Shown piece after piece: positions 46,011 through 55,092 of a stretch of DNA of 64,000 bases. Position numbers and translations under genes: made by a program. The notes beneath the pieces are model-generated. The model saw only the letters and a list, made by a program, of their open reading frames with translations. It searched no databases and had not been told where the DNA came from. This stretch comes from Pseudarthrobacter sulfonivorans. Lineage in GTDB: Bacteria > Actinomycetota > Actinomycetes > Actinomycetales > Micrococcaceae. The stretch covers positions 124,001 through 188,000 of the forward strand of contig NZ_JACXBW010000009.1 of assembly GCF_014712225.1 (NCBI RefSeq). Direction: 5' to 3'. Position 1 is the first letter of the stretch. Each line of letters begins with the position of its first letter.

Positions 46011-46730
46011 TCAGTCGTTAGTCTTGCGCAGCGCCTCGGTGAGGAGCCGGCCGGCGTTGCAGACCACCTCGGCGTGGAGCCGGCCCGGCTGGCGGGTCAG
46101 GCGTTCGATCGGCCCGGAGATCGAGACAGCGGCGATGACCCGCCCGGACGGCCCCCGGACGGGGGCCGAGACTGACGCAACCCCCGGCTCACGTTCGCCG
46201 AGGCTCTGCCCCCAGCCCCGCCGTCGTACGCCTGCCAAAACGGTGGGCGTAAAGCGGGCGGCCTGCAGGCCCTCAAGGAGCCGGTCGTGGTCCTCCCAGG
46301 CGAGCAGCACCTGGGCGGCGGAGCCGGCCTTCATGGACAGCTGCGTGCCCACGGGAATGGTGTCGCGCAGGCCGATGGGCCGCTCAGCGGAAGCGACGCA
46401 GACGCGCCACTCGCCCTGGCGTCGGAAGATCTGCGAGCTCTCGCCGGTGGCGTCGCGCAGCTGCATCAGGATGGGCCCGGCCGAGGCAATGAGCCGGTCC
46501 TCGCCGGCGGCGGATGCCAGCTCCACGAGGCGGCTGCCCAGGACGAACCTGCCCTGGATGTCCCGGCTGACCAGGCGGTGGTGGATCAGCGCCAGGGCAA
46601 GCCTGTGGACCGTGGGCCGGGCGAGCCCTGTGGCGGCCACCAGCTGCGCCAGGGTGGTGGGCCCGGCCTCCAATGCGTCCAGCACATGGGCCGCTTTATC
46701 AATGACGCCGACTCCACTAGAATTGTCCAT
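46011..46730 (-). CDS. IclR-family regulator of leucine biosynthesis (LtbR/NdgR-like)
   Basis: 239 residues from ATG 46730; the frame extends far upstream only as the antisense of leuC. The N-terminal winged helix is clear (VLDALEAGPTTLAQLVAATGLARPTVHRLALALIHHRLV), and the IclR effector domain fills residues 75-239. TATCAT lies a few bases before the ATG and no Shine-Dalgarno is seen, so the mRNA may be leaderless. Divergence from leuCD is the arrangement of LtbR in Corynebacterium and NdgR in Streptomyces, which control leu genes. Palindromes at 46746 and 34346 are proposed operators. Confidence 0.88.
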   Translation of the reverse strand: MDNSSGVGVIDKAAHVLDALEAGPTTLAQLVAATGLARPTVHRLALALIHHRLVSRDIQGRFVLGSRLVELASAAGEDRLIASAGPILMQLRDATGESSQIFRRQGEWRVCVASAERPIGLRDTIPVGTQLSMKAGSAAQVLLAWEDHDRLLEGLQAARFTPTVLAGVRRRGWGQSLGEREPGVASVSAPVRGPSGRVIAAVSISGPIERLTRQPGRLHAEVVCNAGRLLTEALRKTND

Positions 46731-46745
46731 GTAATGATATTGCCG

Positions 46746-46760
46746 TCTCATTATCTGAGA
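46746..46760. promoter_or_regulatory. TCTCA-N5-TGAGA operator in the iclR/leuC divergent promoter region
   Basis: TCTCATTATCTGAGA is a perfect inverted repeat with the same arms and spacing as the one before leuB. It lies 15 bases upstream of the iclR ATG and about 86 before leuC, where it could repress both. CATATT at 46779-46784 is a candidate leuC -10. Confidence 0.6.
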
Positions 46761-46845
46761 TGCAAATCTTTTGAGTGGCATATTCCACAGCCCTGCTGGT
46801 TCAGTGGAGCGTAACAGCCAAAACATGCAGTGAAGGGAGCTGGCC

Positions 46846-48300
46846 GTGGCAAAAACACTGGCCGAGAAAGTCTGGGACGCACATGTGGTGCGCAAAGGCG
46901 ACGGCGAGGGAGCCAATGCCCAGCCCGACCTTCTCTTCATCGATCTCCACCTCGTCCATGAGGTGACCTCCCCGCAGGCATTCGAGGGCCTCCGCCTCGC
47001 CGGCCGCAAGCTGCGCCGCCCTGATCTCACCATCGCCACGGAGGACCACAACACTCCCACGCTGGACATCGACAAGCCCATCGCCGATCTCACCAGCCGC
47101 ACCCAGATCCAGACGCTGCGCAACAACTGCGCGGAGTTCGGTGTCCGGCTGCACTCGCTCGGCGACGCAGAGCAGGGCATTGTGCACGTTGTAGGCCCGC
47201 AGCTCGGCCTCACCCAGCCCGGCATGACGGTTGTCTGCGGCGACTCCCACACTTCCACGCACGGCGCTTTCGGTGCGTTGGCCATGGGCATCGGCACGTC
47301 CGAGGTGGAGCACGTCATGGCCACCCAGACGCTGTCCCTGAAGCCGTTCAAGACCATGGCCATCAATGTTGAAGGCACCCTCCGTCCGGGCGTCACGGCG
47401 AAGGACATCATCCTCGCGGTCATTGCCAAGATCGGCACCGGCGGGGGCCAGGGCTACGTCCTGGAATACCGCGGTTCCGCCATTCGCGCGCTGTCCATGG
47501 AAGCGCGGATGACCATCTGCAACATGTCCATCGAGGCCGGCGCCCGCGCCGGCCTGGTGGCCCCGGACCAGACCACGTACGACTACATGTTCGGCCGCCC
47601 GCACGCTCCCCAGGGAGCGGACTGGGATGCCGCCGTCGAGTACTGGGACACGCTGCGTACCGACGACGACGCCACCTTCGACGTCAAAGTGGACCTGGAT
47701 GCCGACACGCTGGAGCCGTTCGTCACGTGGGGCACCAACCCTGGCCAGGGCGTTTCGCTGTCTGCTTCGGTGCCGTCACCGGAAGACTTCGGCGACGAAA
47801 ACGCCAAGGCTGCCGCCGAGCGTGCGCTGCAGTACATGGGACTGGCTGCGGGAACGCCCATGAAGGACATCCGGGTGGACACCGTCTTCCTGGGTTCCTG
47901 CACCAACTCGCGCATGGAGGACCTCCGGGCCGCTGCGGATATCATCCGCGGCCGGCAGAAGGATCCGAACATCCGGATGCTGGTGGTTCCCGGTTCGGCC
48001 CGCGTGCGGCTCGAAGCCGAAGCCGAGGGCCTGGACAAGGTCTTCAAAGACTTCGGCGCAGAGTGGCGTTTCGCCGGCTGCTCCATGTGCCTGGGCATGA
48101 ACCCGGACCAGTTGGAGGTGGGGGAGCGCTGCGCGTCAACCTCGAACCGCAACTTCGAAGGCCGGCAGGGCAAGGGCGGCCGCACGCACCTGGTTTCGCC
48201 GGTAGTGGCAGCCGCAACGGCCATCCGTGGAACCCTGAGCTCGCCGTCGGACCTTGATCCGGCACCCGAATCCGCCGCCATCCGCACCAGCGCAGCCTAG
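46846..48300 (+). CDS. leuC: 3-isopropylmalate dehydratase large subunit
   Basis: 484 residues, GTG start after GAAGGGAG. It isomerises 2-isopropylmalate to 3-isopropylmalate with a 4Fe-4S cluster. Cluster ligands are visible: Cys in [13 protein letters not shown] and the pair in [13 protein letters not shown]. Other markers are [28 protein letters not shown] and [21 protein letters not shown]. It partners with LeuD, whose gene begins 10 bases downstream. Transcription is probably controlled by the divergent IclR protein. Confidence 0.97.
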   Translation: MAKTLAEKVWDAHVVRKGDGEGANAQPDLLFIDLHLVHEVTSPQAFEGLRLAGRKLRRPDLTIATEDHNTPTLDIDKPIADLTSRTQIQTLRNNCAEFGVRLHSLGDAEQGIVHVVGPQLGLTQPGMTVVCGDSHTSTHGAFGALAMGIGTSEVEHVMATQTLSLKPFKTMAINVEGTLRPGVTAKDIILAVIAKIGTGGGQGYVLEYRGSAIRALSMEARMTICNMSIEAGARAGLVAPDQTTYDYMFGRPHAPQGADWDAAVEYWDTLRTDDDATFDVKVDLDADTLEPFVTWGTNPGQGVSLSASVPSPEDFGDENAKAAAERALQYMGLAAGTPMKDIRVDTVFLGSCTNSRMEDLRAAADIIRGRQKDPNIRMLVVPGSARVRLEAEAEGLDKVFKDFGAEWRFAGCSMCLGMNPDQLEVGERCASTSNRNFEGRQGKGGRTHLVSPVVAAATAIRGTLSSPSDLDPAPESAAIRTSAA

Positions 48301-48310
48301 GAGACCCGCC

Positions 48311-48913
48311 ATGGAAAAGTTCACCACCCACACGGGCATCGGCGTCCCGCTGCGCCAGAGCAACGTTGACACGGACCAGATCATCCCGGCCGTCTACCTC
48401 AAACGGATTACCCGCACCGGCTTTGAGGACGCGCTCTTCTCCGCCTGGCGCAAGGATCCTGCCTTCATCTTGAACCAGGCCCCGTTCAACGCCGGCTCCG
48501 TCCTGGTTGCGGGTCCGGACTTTGGCACCGGGTCCTCCCGTGAGCACGCCGTCTGGGCCCTGAAGGACTACGGTTTCAAGACCGTCCTGTCGTCCCGGTT
48601 TGCGGATATTTTCCGCGGTAACTCCGGCAAGCAGGGCCTCCTGGCCGCCGAACTTGCCCAGGACGACATCGAGCTGATCTGGAAGGAACTCGAGAACGCC
48701 CCGGGCACCGAAGTCACCGTTGATCTGGTGTCCAAAACAGTCATTTGCGGCAACATCGTGGCCCCGTTCGAGATCGACGATTACACCCGCTGGCGGCTCC
48801 TCGAAGGGCTCGATGACATCGGCCTCACGCTCCAGCACGAAGAGGACATTACGGCCTACGAAGCCACCCGTCCCGCCTTCAAACCAACCACCCTGCCGGC
48901 CCGGCTTTCCTAA
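48311..48913 (+). CDS. leuD: 3-isopropylmalate dehydratase small subunit
   Basis: 200 residues. AGGAGA precedes the ATG at 48311; the earlier in-frame ATG at 48254 is inside leuC. The swivelling-domain markers are present: [69 protein letters not shown]. It completes the heterodimer with LeuC. The stop is followed by a palindromic repeat of the same family as that after ilvE. Confidence 0.97.
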   Translation: MEKFTTHTGIGVPLRQSNVDTDQIIPAVYLKRITRTGFEDALFSAWRKDPAFILNQAPFNAGSVLVAGPDFGTGSSREHAVWALKDYGFKTVLSSRFADIFRGNSGKQGLLAAELAQDDIELIWKELENAPGTEVTVDLVSKTVICGNIVAPFEIDDYTRWRLLEGLDDIGLTLQHEEDITAYEATRPAFKPTTLPARLS

Positions 48914-48925
48914 GCACCCACTGAG

Positions 48926-48990
48926 GCAACGCGGGGTCACGTAACGCCCGATAACATCGAATTATCGGGCCTAAAGTGACCCCGTGTTGC
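48926..48990. repeat. 65-bp palindromic intergenic repeat, copy 2
   Basis: The arm GCAACGCGGGGTCAC (48926-48940) pairs with GTGACCCCGTGTTGC (48976-48990), and CCCGATAA (48947-48954) with TTATCGGG (48962-48969). Its left arm repeats that of the element at 36700 (CAACGCGGGGTCAC-n-TAACGCCCGATA), differing at one base. It lies 13 bases after the leuD stop. Confidence 0.75.
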
Positions 48991-49139
48991 TTCTGGCGGG
49001 ACTGGCGGAACGGCGGAAGGAACGACGCCGCGCCGCAGGCTTTGACGCCGCCGTATTTCGGTTCGGTAACGCAACCTCCTATGCTTAGCTGGAGCCTTTG
49101 CAAGTGTTTGGGGGCGAGTAATCGTAAGGAAACCGGTAT

Positions 49140-50465
49140 ATGAGTAGTGTTCTGACAATCCGCGGCGGAGTCCCGCTTACAGGCCGCGTCAGCGTCCGGG
49201 GGGCCAAGAATCTTGTTCCCAAAGCGATGGTGGCAGCCTTGCTGGGCAACGAACCCTCGGTGTTGCGGAACGTTCCGGAAATCAAGGACGTCGAGGTCGT
49301 CACGTCCCTGCTGCAGCTGCACGGAGTGACGGTGGTCAAGGATCCCGTCACCGGCGATCTGACCCTTGACCCGAAAGCGGCCAAGACCGCGCCGAGCACC
49401 GCGATCGATGCCCACGCGGGGGATTCGAGGATCCCCATCCTGCTGTGCGGACCGCTCATCCACGCGATCGGTGAGGCTTTCATCCCGGACCTGGGCGGCT
49501 GCAAAATCGGCGACCGGCCCATCGACTACCACCTCAACGTGCTGCGCCAGTTCGGTGCCGTCGTCGAAAAGCGCCCGGGCGGCATCCACATCTCCGCGCC
49601 CCGGGGCCTGCAGGGAGCCAAGATCTCCCTTCCTTATCCCTCGGTGGGCGCCACGGAGCAGGTACTGCTCAGCGCAACCCGCGCCGAGGGGATCACAGAG
49701 CTTTCCGGTGCCGCCACCGAGCCCGAGATCATCGACCTGATTGCTGTGCTGCAGAAGATGGGCGCCATTATCAGCGTCCAGACCGACCGCACCATCCGCA
49801 TTGAAGGCGTCAAGGACCTGGGCGGCTACAACCACCGTGCCCTCTCGGACCGCAACGAATCGGCCTCGTGGGCTTCGGCGGCGTTGGTCACCCGCGGCGA
49901 CATCTTCGTCGAAGGTGCCTCGCAGCGGGACATGATGACGTTCCTGAACACCTACCGCAAGGTGGGCGGCGGCATGGACATCGGCGAGGACGGCATCCGC
50001 TTCTACCACCGCGGCGGCAAGCTCAACCCGCTGGTGCTCGAAACCGACGTGCACCCCGGATTCATGACCGACTGGCAGCAACCCCTGGTGGTGGCCCTGA
50101 CCCAGGCCGAGGGCGTATCGATCGTGCACGAGACCGTCTACGAAAACAGGTTCGGTTTCACCGACGCCCTCATCCGCATGGGCGCCAACATCCAGGTGCA
50201 CCGTGAATGCCTGGGCAGCGTGCCGTGCCGCTTCGGCCAGCGGAACTTCCTCCACTCAGCCGTCATTTCCGGCCCCACCCAGCTCAAGGGCACCGACATC
50301 GACGTCCCGGACCTCCGTGGCGGCTTCAGCCACCTCATCGCTGCGCTTGCCGCCACCGGCACGTCCCGCGTGACCGGGATTGACATCATTAACCGCGGCT
50401 ACGAGCGCTTTAGCGAAAAGCTGGCCGGCCTCGGCGCCGATTTCGACATCACCTCGACGAAGTAG
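49140..50465 (+). CDS. murA: UDP-N-acetylglucosamine 1-carboxyvinyltransferase
   Basis: 441 residues. It adds enolpyruvate to UDP-GlcNAc, the first committed step of peptidoglycan synthesis. AAGGAAA precedes the ATG. The N-terminal VRGAKNLVPKAMVAALL contains the substrate Lys-Asn pair, and the active-site loop is DLGGCKIGDRPIDYHL with Cys121, the residue alkylated by fosfomycin. In mycobacteria this position is Asp. The length is slightly longer than E. coli MurA. It starts a rightward envelope gene set with plsC, gpsA and ddl. Confidence 0.95.
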   Translation: MSSVLTIRGGVPLTGRVSVRGAKNLVPKAMVAALLGNEPSVLRNVPEIKDVEVVTSLLQLHGVTVVKDPVTGDLTLDPKAAKTAPSTAIDAHAGDSRIPILLCGPLIHAIGEAFIPDLGGCKIGDRPIDYHLNVLRQFGAVVEKRPGGIHISAPRGLQGAKISLPYPSVGATEQVLLSATRAEGITELSGAATEPEIIDLIAVLQKMGAIISVQTDRTIRIEGVKDLGGYNHRALSDRNESASWASAALVTRGDIFVEGASQRDMMTFLNTYRKVGGGMDIGEDGIRFYHRGGKLNPLVLETDVHPGFMTDWQQPLVVALTQAEGVSIVHETVYENRFGFTDALIRMGANIQVHRECLGSVPCRFGQRNFLHSAVISGPTQLKGTDIDVPDLRGGFSHLIAALAATGTSRVTGIDIINRGYERFSEKLAGLGADFDITSTK

Positions 50466-50475
50466 CGTTGGGGTC

Positions 50476-51243
50476 GTGAAGGAAACAGCCAAGAGCCAGG
50501 CCACATTCGTTGTGGTCGCAGCCATCGTGCGCACCCTGCTTAACGGCATGATGAACAAAAAGTGGGAGGGCCTGGAGAACCTCCCGGCCGGCGGCTTCAT
50601 CGCCGCGCCCAACCATTGCACGGAGATTGATCCGCTCATCGTGGGCCACTTGCTCTACAACCAGAAGCGCGCGCCCCATTTCCTGGCCAAGGCCGGGCTC
50701 TTCAAGGTTCCGGTGGTGGGCGCCATCCTGCGGGCCACCCGCCAGATCCCGGTGGAGCGCTCGACGGCGGGAGCGAACCGCTCGCTGCAGCTCGCCCAGG
50801 AGGTCGTGGCCGACGGCGGGGCCATCATCATCTACCCCGAGGGGACGCTGACCCGTGATCCGGACCTGTGGCCGATGAAGGGCCACACCGGGGCAGCACG
50901 CCTCGCGCTTGAAGGTGGAATACCCGTGGTGCCCATCGCGCATTGGGGCGCCCACGAGGTCTTCCCGCGTTACGCAAAACGCTTCCACCTTTTCCCGCGC
51001 AAGACGTCGCGTGTAGTGGTGGGCAAACCCGTGGACCTCAGTCCTTTTATGGGCGGAACGCTGGACAAGGCAACCCTTACCGCTGCCACGGACGCCATCA
51101 TGGACGCCGTGACGGAATTGCTGGCCGGCATCCGGGGCGAGGTGCCTCCCGCCGAGCGCTGGGATCCTGCCAAACACAACCAGGCCACGCACGGCCGCTT
51201 CGTTGACCGGAAACGGCCTGACGGCGCAGCGGACGCCACGTGA
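50476..51243 (+). CDS. plsC: 1-acyl-sn-glycerol-3-phosphate acyltransferase (PlsC-like)
   Basis: 255 residues from GTG 50476, ten bases after murA; longer frames are inside murA. It should make phosphatidic acid from lysophosphatidic acid at the membrane. The catalytic HX4D motif is NHCTEID, and block III is IYPEGTLTRDP; VPVVPIAHWGAHEVFP is also typical. The C-terminal ~40 residues are charged and variable. It overlaps gpsA by four bases (GTGA), joining two consecutive steps of glycerophospholipid synthesis in one operon. Confidence 0.9.
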   Translation: MKETAKSQATFVVVAAIVRTLLNGMMNKKWEGLENLPAGGFIAAPNHCTEIDPLIVGHLLYNQKRAPHFLAKAGLFKVPVVGAILRATRQIPVERSTAGANRSLQLAQEVVADGGAIIIYPEGTLTRDPDLWPMKGHTGAARLALEGGIPVVPIAHWGAHEVFPRYAKRFHLFPRKTSRVVVGKPVDLSPFMGGTLDKATLTAATDAIMDAVTELLAGIRGEVPPAERWDPAKHNQATHGRFVDRKRPDGAADAT

Positions 51244-52292
51244 CCGCTGAGGGAAGCCGTCCCGGCTCGGCCCGCTCTGTTGCCGTCCTTGGCGCAGGTT
51301 CCTGGGGAACCACGTTCGCCAAGATCCTTGCGGACGCCGCCAACGCGGCGGGCGTGGAGCGAAGCATCCGGCTGTGGGGCAGGCGCAGCGAGGTGGTGGA
51401 GCAGATCAACTCCTCCCATCGCAACGAGCAGTACCTGAAGGACACGGTGCTGCCCGCCAGCATCACGGCGTCCGTGGATGTGCGTGATGTCTTGTCCGGC
51501 GCGGACCTGGTGGTCCTGGCGGTCCCGGCACAGTCGCTGCGCCTCCAGCTCCGCGCATGGAAAGCCATGGTTGCCCCGGACGCGGTGGTGGTGTCCCTGA
51601 TGAAGGGCCTGGAACTCGGAACGGATGCCCGCATGAGCGAGGTCATCAGTGACGAACTCGGGATTCCCGATCACCGGATCGCCGTGGTTTCGGGGCCGAA
51701 CCTCGCCATGGAGATCGCCCGTGAAGAACCTACGGCCTCCGTGGTGGCGTGTACGGACGACGCGACCGCGGGCTGGATTGCCAGGAGCTGCACCGCTCCC
51801 TACTTCCGCCCTTACACCACCGGGGACGTGGTGGGCGTGGAGATCGGCGGCATCGTCAAGAACGTCATCGCGCTGGCTGTCGGCATTTGCGAAGGTAAGC
51901 AGATGGGGGACAACACCAAGGCCTCCGTCATCACCAGGGGCCTGGCCGAAACGTCCCGTCTGGCCCTTGCGCTCGGCGGTGAAGCACGGACCATGGCCGG
52001 ACTGGCCGGTCTCGGGGATCTGGTAGCCACCTGCTCCTCGCCTCTGTCGCGAAACCACACTGCCGGCCGGCTGCTGGGTGAGGGACTCACCCTTGATGAG
52101 CTCGCCCTGAAGATGACGCAGACTGCCGAAGGCATAAAATCGGGCCAGGCCGTGCATGAACTCGCGGGGAAGCTGGGTGTCGAAATGCCCATTACCGCCG
52201 CCGTTGTAGCCGTCCTCGCCGGCAAACTTTCCGTTGACCAACTGGGGCCCCTGCTGCTGTCCCGGGACCTGAAACCTGAAGGCGATTACTGA
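51240..52292 (+). CDS. gpsA: Glycerol-3-phosphate dehydrogenase (NAD(P)+)
   Basis: 350 residues, GTG start overlapping the plsC stop. It reduces dihydroxyacetone phosphate to sn-glycerol 3-phosphate for phospholipids. The Rossmann motif is VAVLGAGSWGTTFAKIL, and other family signatures are VSLMKGLELGTDARMSEVI, SGPNLAMEIA, the catalytic Lys in EIGGIVKNVIALAVGI, and GLAGLGDLVATCSSPLSRN. Identity is firm. ddl starts two bases after the stop. Confidence 0.96.
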   Translation: MTAEGSRPGSARSVAVLGAGSWGTTFAKILADAANAAGVERSIRLWGRRSEVVEQINSSHRNEQYLKDTVLPASITASVDVRDVLSGADLVVLAVPAQSLRLQLRAWKAMVAPDAVVVSLMKGLELGTDARMSEVISDELGIPDHRIAVVSGPNLAMEIAREEPTASVVACTDDATAGWIARSCTAPYFRPYTTGDVVGVEIGGIVKNVIALAVGICEGKQMGDNTKASVITRGLAETSRLALALGGEARTMAGLAGLGDLVATCSSPLSRNHTAGRLLGEGLTLDELALKMTQTAEGIKSGQAVHELAGKLGVEMPITAAVVAVLAGKLSVDQLGPLLLSRDLKPEGDY

Positions 52293-52294
52293 CA

Positions 52295-53443
52295 ATGTCT
52301 GACCAAAACCTGGCCACACCGAACCCGGCCCACCGCGTCAAACCACGGGTGGCGGTGCTTTTCGGTGGCCGGTCCAGCGAACACGCGGTGAGCTGCGTGA
52401 CGGCTGCCGGTGTGCTGGGGGCCATCAACAAAGACAAGTACGACGTGATTCCCATCGGCATCGCCAAGTCCGGGCAATGGGTCCTGGCCTCGGCGGACAC
52501 TGCCCAGTGGTCGCTGTCCGCGGCGTCGCTGCCGGAAGTCCCGGCGTCGTCGGAGACTGTGACCCTTGCCGAAATCGGCGGGGAGCACCAACTGATTGTG
52601 GCCTCGCCGGACGCGGTTCCCCGCGAACTCGGCACCGTTGATGTGGTCTTCCCGCTGCTTCACGGCCCGTTCGGTGAAGACGGAACCATCCAGGGGCTGC
52701 TGGAACTCTCTGACACCCGGTACGTGGGCGCCGGTGTCCTCGCGTCCGCGGTGGGCATGGACAAGCACTACATGAAGGTCGTTTTCGAGGCTGCCGGCCT
52801 GCGGGTGGGACCGTATGTTGCCGTCACGGACCGGCAGTGGCTCAACGACGCCGAGGCTGTCCGCAAGCAGGTGGACCGTCTCGGCTTCCCGGTGTTCGTC
52901 AAGCCGGCACGGGCGGGATCGTCCATGGGCATCTCCAAAGTGGATTCGCTGGAGGAACTGGATGCCGCCGTCGGGGAAGCCCGCCGCCACGACCGCAAGC
53001 TGGTCATTGAGGCTGGCATCGTGGGCCGGGAAATCGAGTGTGCCGTCCTGGAAGGGCGCGGAACGTCAGCGCCGCGTACCTCCATGCCGGGCGAGATCTC
53101 CGTGGCCGGGGGCGGTCATGATTTCTACGACTTCAACGCCAAATACGTTGAGGACGACGCCGCTTCGCTCAGCTGCCCGGCCGACATCCCCGAGGAAGCA
53201 ATCGCCAGGGTGCGGGAGCTGGCGGCAGTCGCGTTCGACGCCGTCGGGGCGGAGGGACTGAGCCGCGTTGATTTCTTCTACACCCCTGAGGGCGAGCTGA
53301 TCATCAACGAGATCAACACCATGCCGGGGTTTACGCCTAAGAGCATGTACCCGCAGATGTGGGCAGCATCCGGCCTGGACTACGCGGACCTTATCGACGA
53401 GCTGATCTACCTGGCGCTGAACCGGAAGACCGGACTCCGCTGA
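52295..53443 (+). CDS. ddl: D-alanine--D-alanine ligase
   Basis: 382 residues, ATP-grasp enzyme making the D-Ala-D-Ala end of peptidoglycan precursors. The N-terminal VAVLFGGRSSEHAVSCVTAAGV and PLLHGPFGEDGTIQGLLEL, then VFVKPARAGSSMGISKV and the C-terminal VDFFYTPEGELIINEINTMPGFTPKSMYPQMW with metal ligands, are all typical. It lies two bases after gpsA in the same transcript. The following DUF3515 gene is convergent. Confidence 0.97.
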   Translation: MSDQNLATPNPAHRVKPRVAVLFGGRSSEHAVSCVTAAGVLGAINKDKYDVIPIGIAKSGQWVLASADTAQWSLSAASLPEVPASSETVTLAEIGGEHQLIVASPDAVPRELGTVDVVFPLLHGPFGEDGTIQGLLELSDTRYVGAGVLASAVGMDKHYMKVVFEAAGLRVGPYVAVTDRQWLNDAEAVRKQVDRLGFPVFVKPARAGSSMGISKVDSLEELDAAVGEARRHDRKLVIEAGIVGREIECAVLEGRGTSAPRTSMPGEISVAGGGHDFYDFNAKYVEDDAASLSCPADIPEEAIARVRELAAVAFDAVGAEGLSRVDFFYTPEGELIINEINTMPGFTPKSMYPQMWAASGLDYADLIDELIYLALNRKTGLR

Positions 53444-53447
53444 CCAC

Positions 53448-53957
53448 CTACTTGGTGCTCGGCAGGTTCTGCAGGTCTTCCTGGCCCACGCAGTTTCCGG
53501 TGGCGGGGATCTTTGCGGCAGCCCCCGAAAGGTCGGCGAGGACGGTGGCGGAACTGATCGACTCCTGATCCTTCGTGAGGAGGATCTCCGTAGCCGGTTT
53601 GCGGCCGAACGTCGTCAGCGTCCACGCGGCGTCCGCTTCCCTGATGACCCAATCGACGCCGTTGACGCTCACGCAGCGGTCCGTGGTCGGACCCGGAACG
53701 TTCACACCGCAACGCAGGATCACCTGCGAGGGATCGCCCCAGGCAGCAGTGGCCTGGCTGTTCGTCTTCCGCAGTGCCGCGTCGCCGATGGCGTCCGGCA
53801 GCGCCACCATCATGGAGGCGCACGCCGGGTTGGCCGCGTCAGCGGCCGGGGCCACATCCACGGCGGGGGCGCAGCCGGACAGGACAGCGCCAGCCAGGGC
53901 GGCGGTCAGCAGGCTTACGGACACACGGGCAGGAAAGGGCAAGCGCGGATGGTGCAT
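53448..53957 (-). CDS. DUF3515-family lipoprotein
   Basis: 169 residues. The signal peptide ends in lipobox LSGC (Cys near residue 29), giving a small lipoprotein on the outer face of the membrane. DUF3515 features are ACASMMVALPDAIGDAALRKT, ATAAWGDPSQVILRCGV, and VNGVDWVIREADAAWTLTTFGR. A position between ddl and thiL is the usual one in actinobacteria. Stops of ddl and this gene are four bases apart. Function unknown. Confidence 0.9.
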   Translation of the reverse strand: MHHPRLPFPARVSVSLLTAALAGAVLSGCAPAVDVAPAADAANPACASMMVALPDAIGDAALRKTNSQATAAWGDPSQVILRCGVNVPGPTTDRCVSVNGVDWVIREADAAWTLTTFGRKPATEILLTKDQESISSATVLADLSGAAAKIPATGNCVGQEDLQNLPSTK

Positions 53958-54048
53958 TCTTCAAGCCTAGCGCCGCCGCGCACGTGCGCCGCACCTCTGG
54001 CGTTGGTGCAGGATCAGCATTGTCGGTGCCGGGCTGTAGCGTAGGGGC

Positions 54049-55092
54049 GTGCCTGAAAAACCGCTGACCGAAGAAACCCCCACAGTCTCCGCCATGTCCG
54101 AATCCGGACTCCTGGCCCGCATCTTTCCCCGCCTGGAGATGGTCGGCGGCGCCCACGGCTCGGCCACACTGCTTGGTCCGGGGGACGACGCCGCGCTGGT
54201 GGCGGCACCGGACGGCAGAACGCTGATTTCCATTGACACCCAGGTCCAGGATCAGGACTTCCGGCTGCAGTGGGCCAATGGCTACCGGACCACCGGTTTC
54301 GACGTCGGGTGGAAGGCTGCAGCCCAGAACCTGAGTGACATCAATGCGATGGGCGGCAGGGCCACCTCGCTGGTGGTCAGCCTCACCCTGCCGCCGGAGA
54401 CACCCGTCAGCTGGGTCGAGGACCTGGCCGATGGCCTCACCGCGGCCATCACGGGACTGGGCGCCACCCACTGCTCCGTGGCCGGAGGTGACCTGGGCCG
54501 CGGAACGGAAATCTCCGTGACCGTGGCGGTGCTGGGCACACTGGAAGGCGGAAATCCCGTGCTCCGCTCCGGAGCCCGCCCCGGCGACGTCCTTGCCCTG
54601 GCCGGCACAGTCGGCCGGGCCGCGGCCGGGCTGGCGCTCCTGGAAGCCCCAACTCCCATGCAGGCCCTTGCCCCGGCGCAGCGCGCACTCGTGGAAACCC
54701 AGTGCCGCCCGAGGCCTCCCCTGGCAGCGGGCCCGCGGGCCCGGGCGGCCGGCGCTACCGCCATGATGGATATCTCGGACGGACTGGTGCGCGACGGCGG
54801 CCGTCTCGCCGCCGCCAGCGGCGTGGTGCTGGACCTGGACCCGCTGGAACTGAAGCGGCAGGCGGAAGGCCTCAGGCCGGCGTCGGACGTCCTCGCAGCG
54901 GACCCCCTGGCATGGGTGCTGGGCGGGGGAGAAGACCACGGACTGCTTGCCACATTCCCAGCCAACATTCAGCTTCCGGCCGGATTCACTGCGATAGGCT
55001 CAGTACAAGCCCCGGGAACCCACACTGGCCCGGGCGTCACAATTGCGGGCCGCGTCGCTGGCGCCACGGGATGGGATCACTTTGCAGACTAA
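54049..55092 (+). CDS. thiL: Thiamine-monophosphate kinase
   Basis: 347 residues, GTG start after AGGGG. It phosphorylates thiamine monophosphate to the diphosphate cofactor. AIR synthase-type fold: LGPGDDAALVAAPDGRTLISIDTQVQDQDF with the metal Asp pair, DVGWKAAAQNLSDINAMGG, and VAGGDLGRGTEISVTVAVLG. The C-terminal part has MMDISDGLVRD and WVLGGGEDHGLLATFP. An ATG at 54094 is a possible shorter start. The product supplies IlvB and other TPP enzymes. Confidence 0.95.
   Translation: MPEKPLTEETPTVSAMSESGLLARIFPRLEMVGGAHGSATLLGPGDDAALVAAPDGRTLISIDTQVQDQDFRLQWANGYRTTGFDVGWKAAAQNLSDINAMGGRATSLVVSLTLPPETPVSWVEDLADGLTAAITGLGATHCSVAGGDLGRGTEISVTVAVLGTLEGGNPVLRSGARPGDVLALAGTVGRAAAGLALLEAPTPMQALAPAQRALVETQCRPRPPLAAGPRARAAGATAMMDISDGLVRDGGRLAAASGVVLDLDPLELKRQAEGLRPASDVLAADPLAWVLGGGEDHGLLATFPANIQLPAGFTAIGSVQAPGTHTGPGVTIAGRVAGATGWDHFAD

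Noticed and set aside
46731..47438. 236-residue N-terminal extension of the IclR protein
   Set aside because: It is the antisense of leuC; the helix-turn-helix starts shortly after Met at 46730 and a promoter-like box precedes it.
48879..50255. 458-residue frame antisense to murA, and similar ones at 50970-52319, 53839-54939 and 56163-57422
   Set aside because: All are antisense shadows of confidently identified genes, produced by low stop frequency in GC-rich frames.
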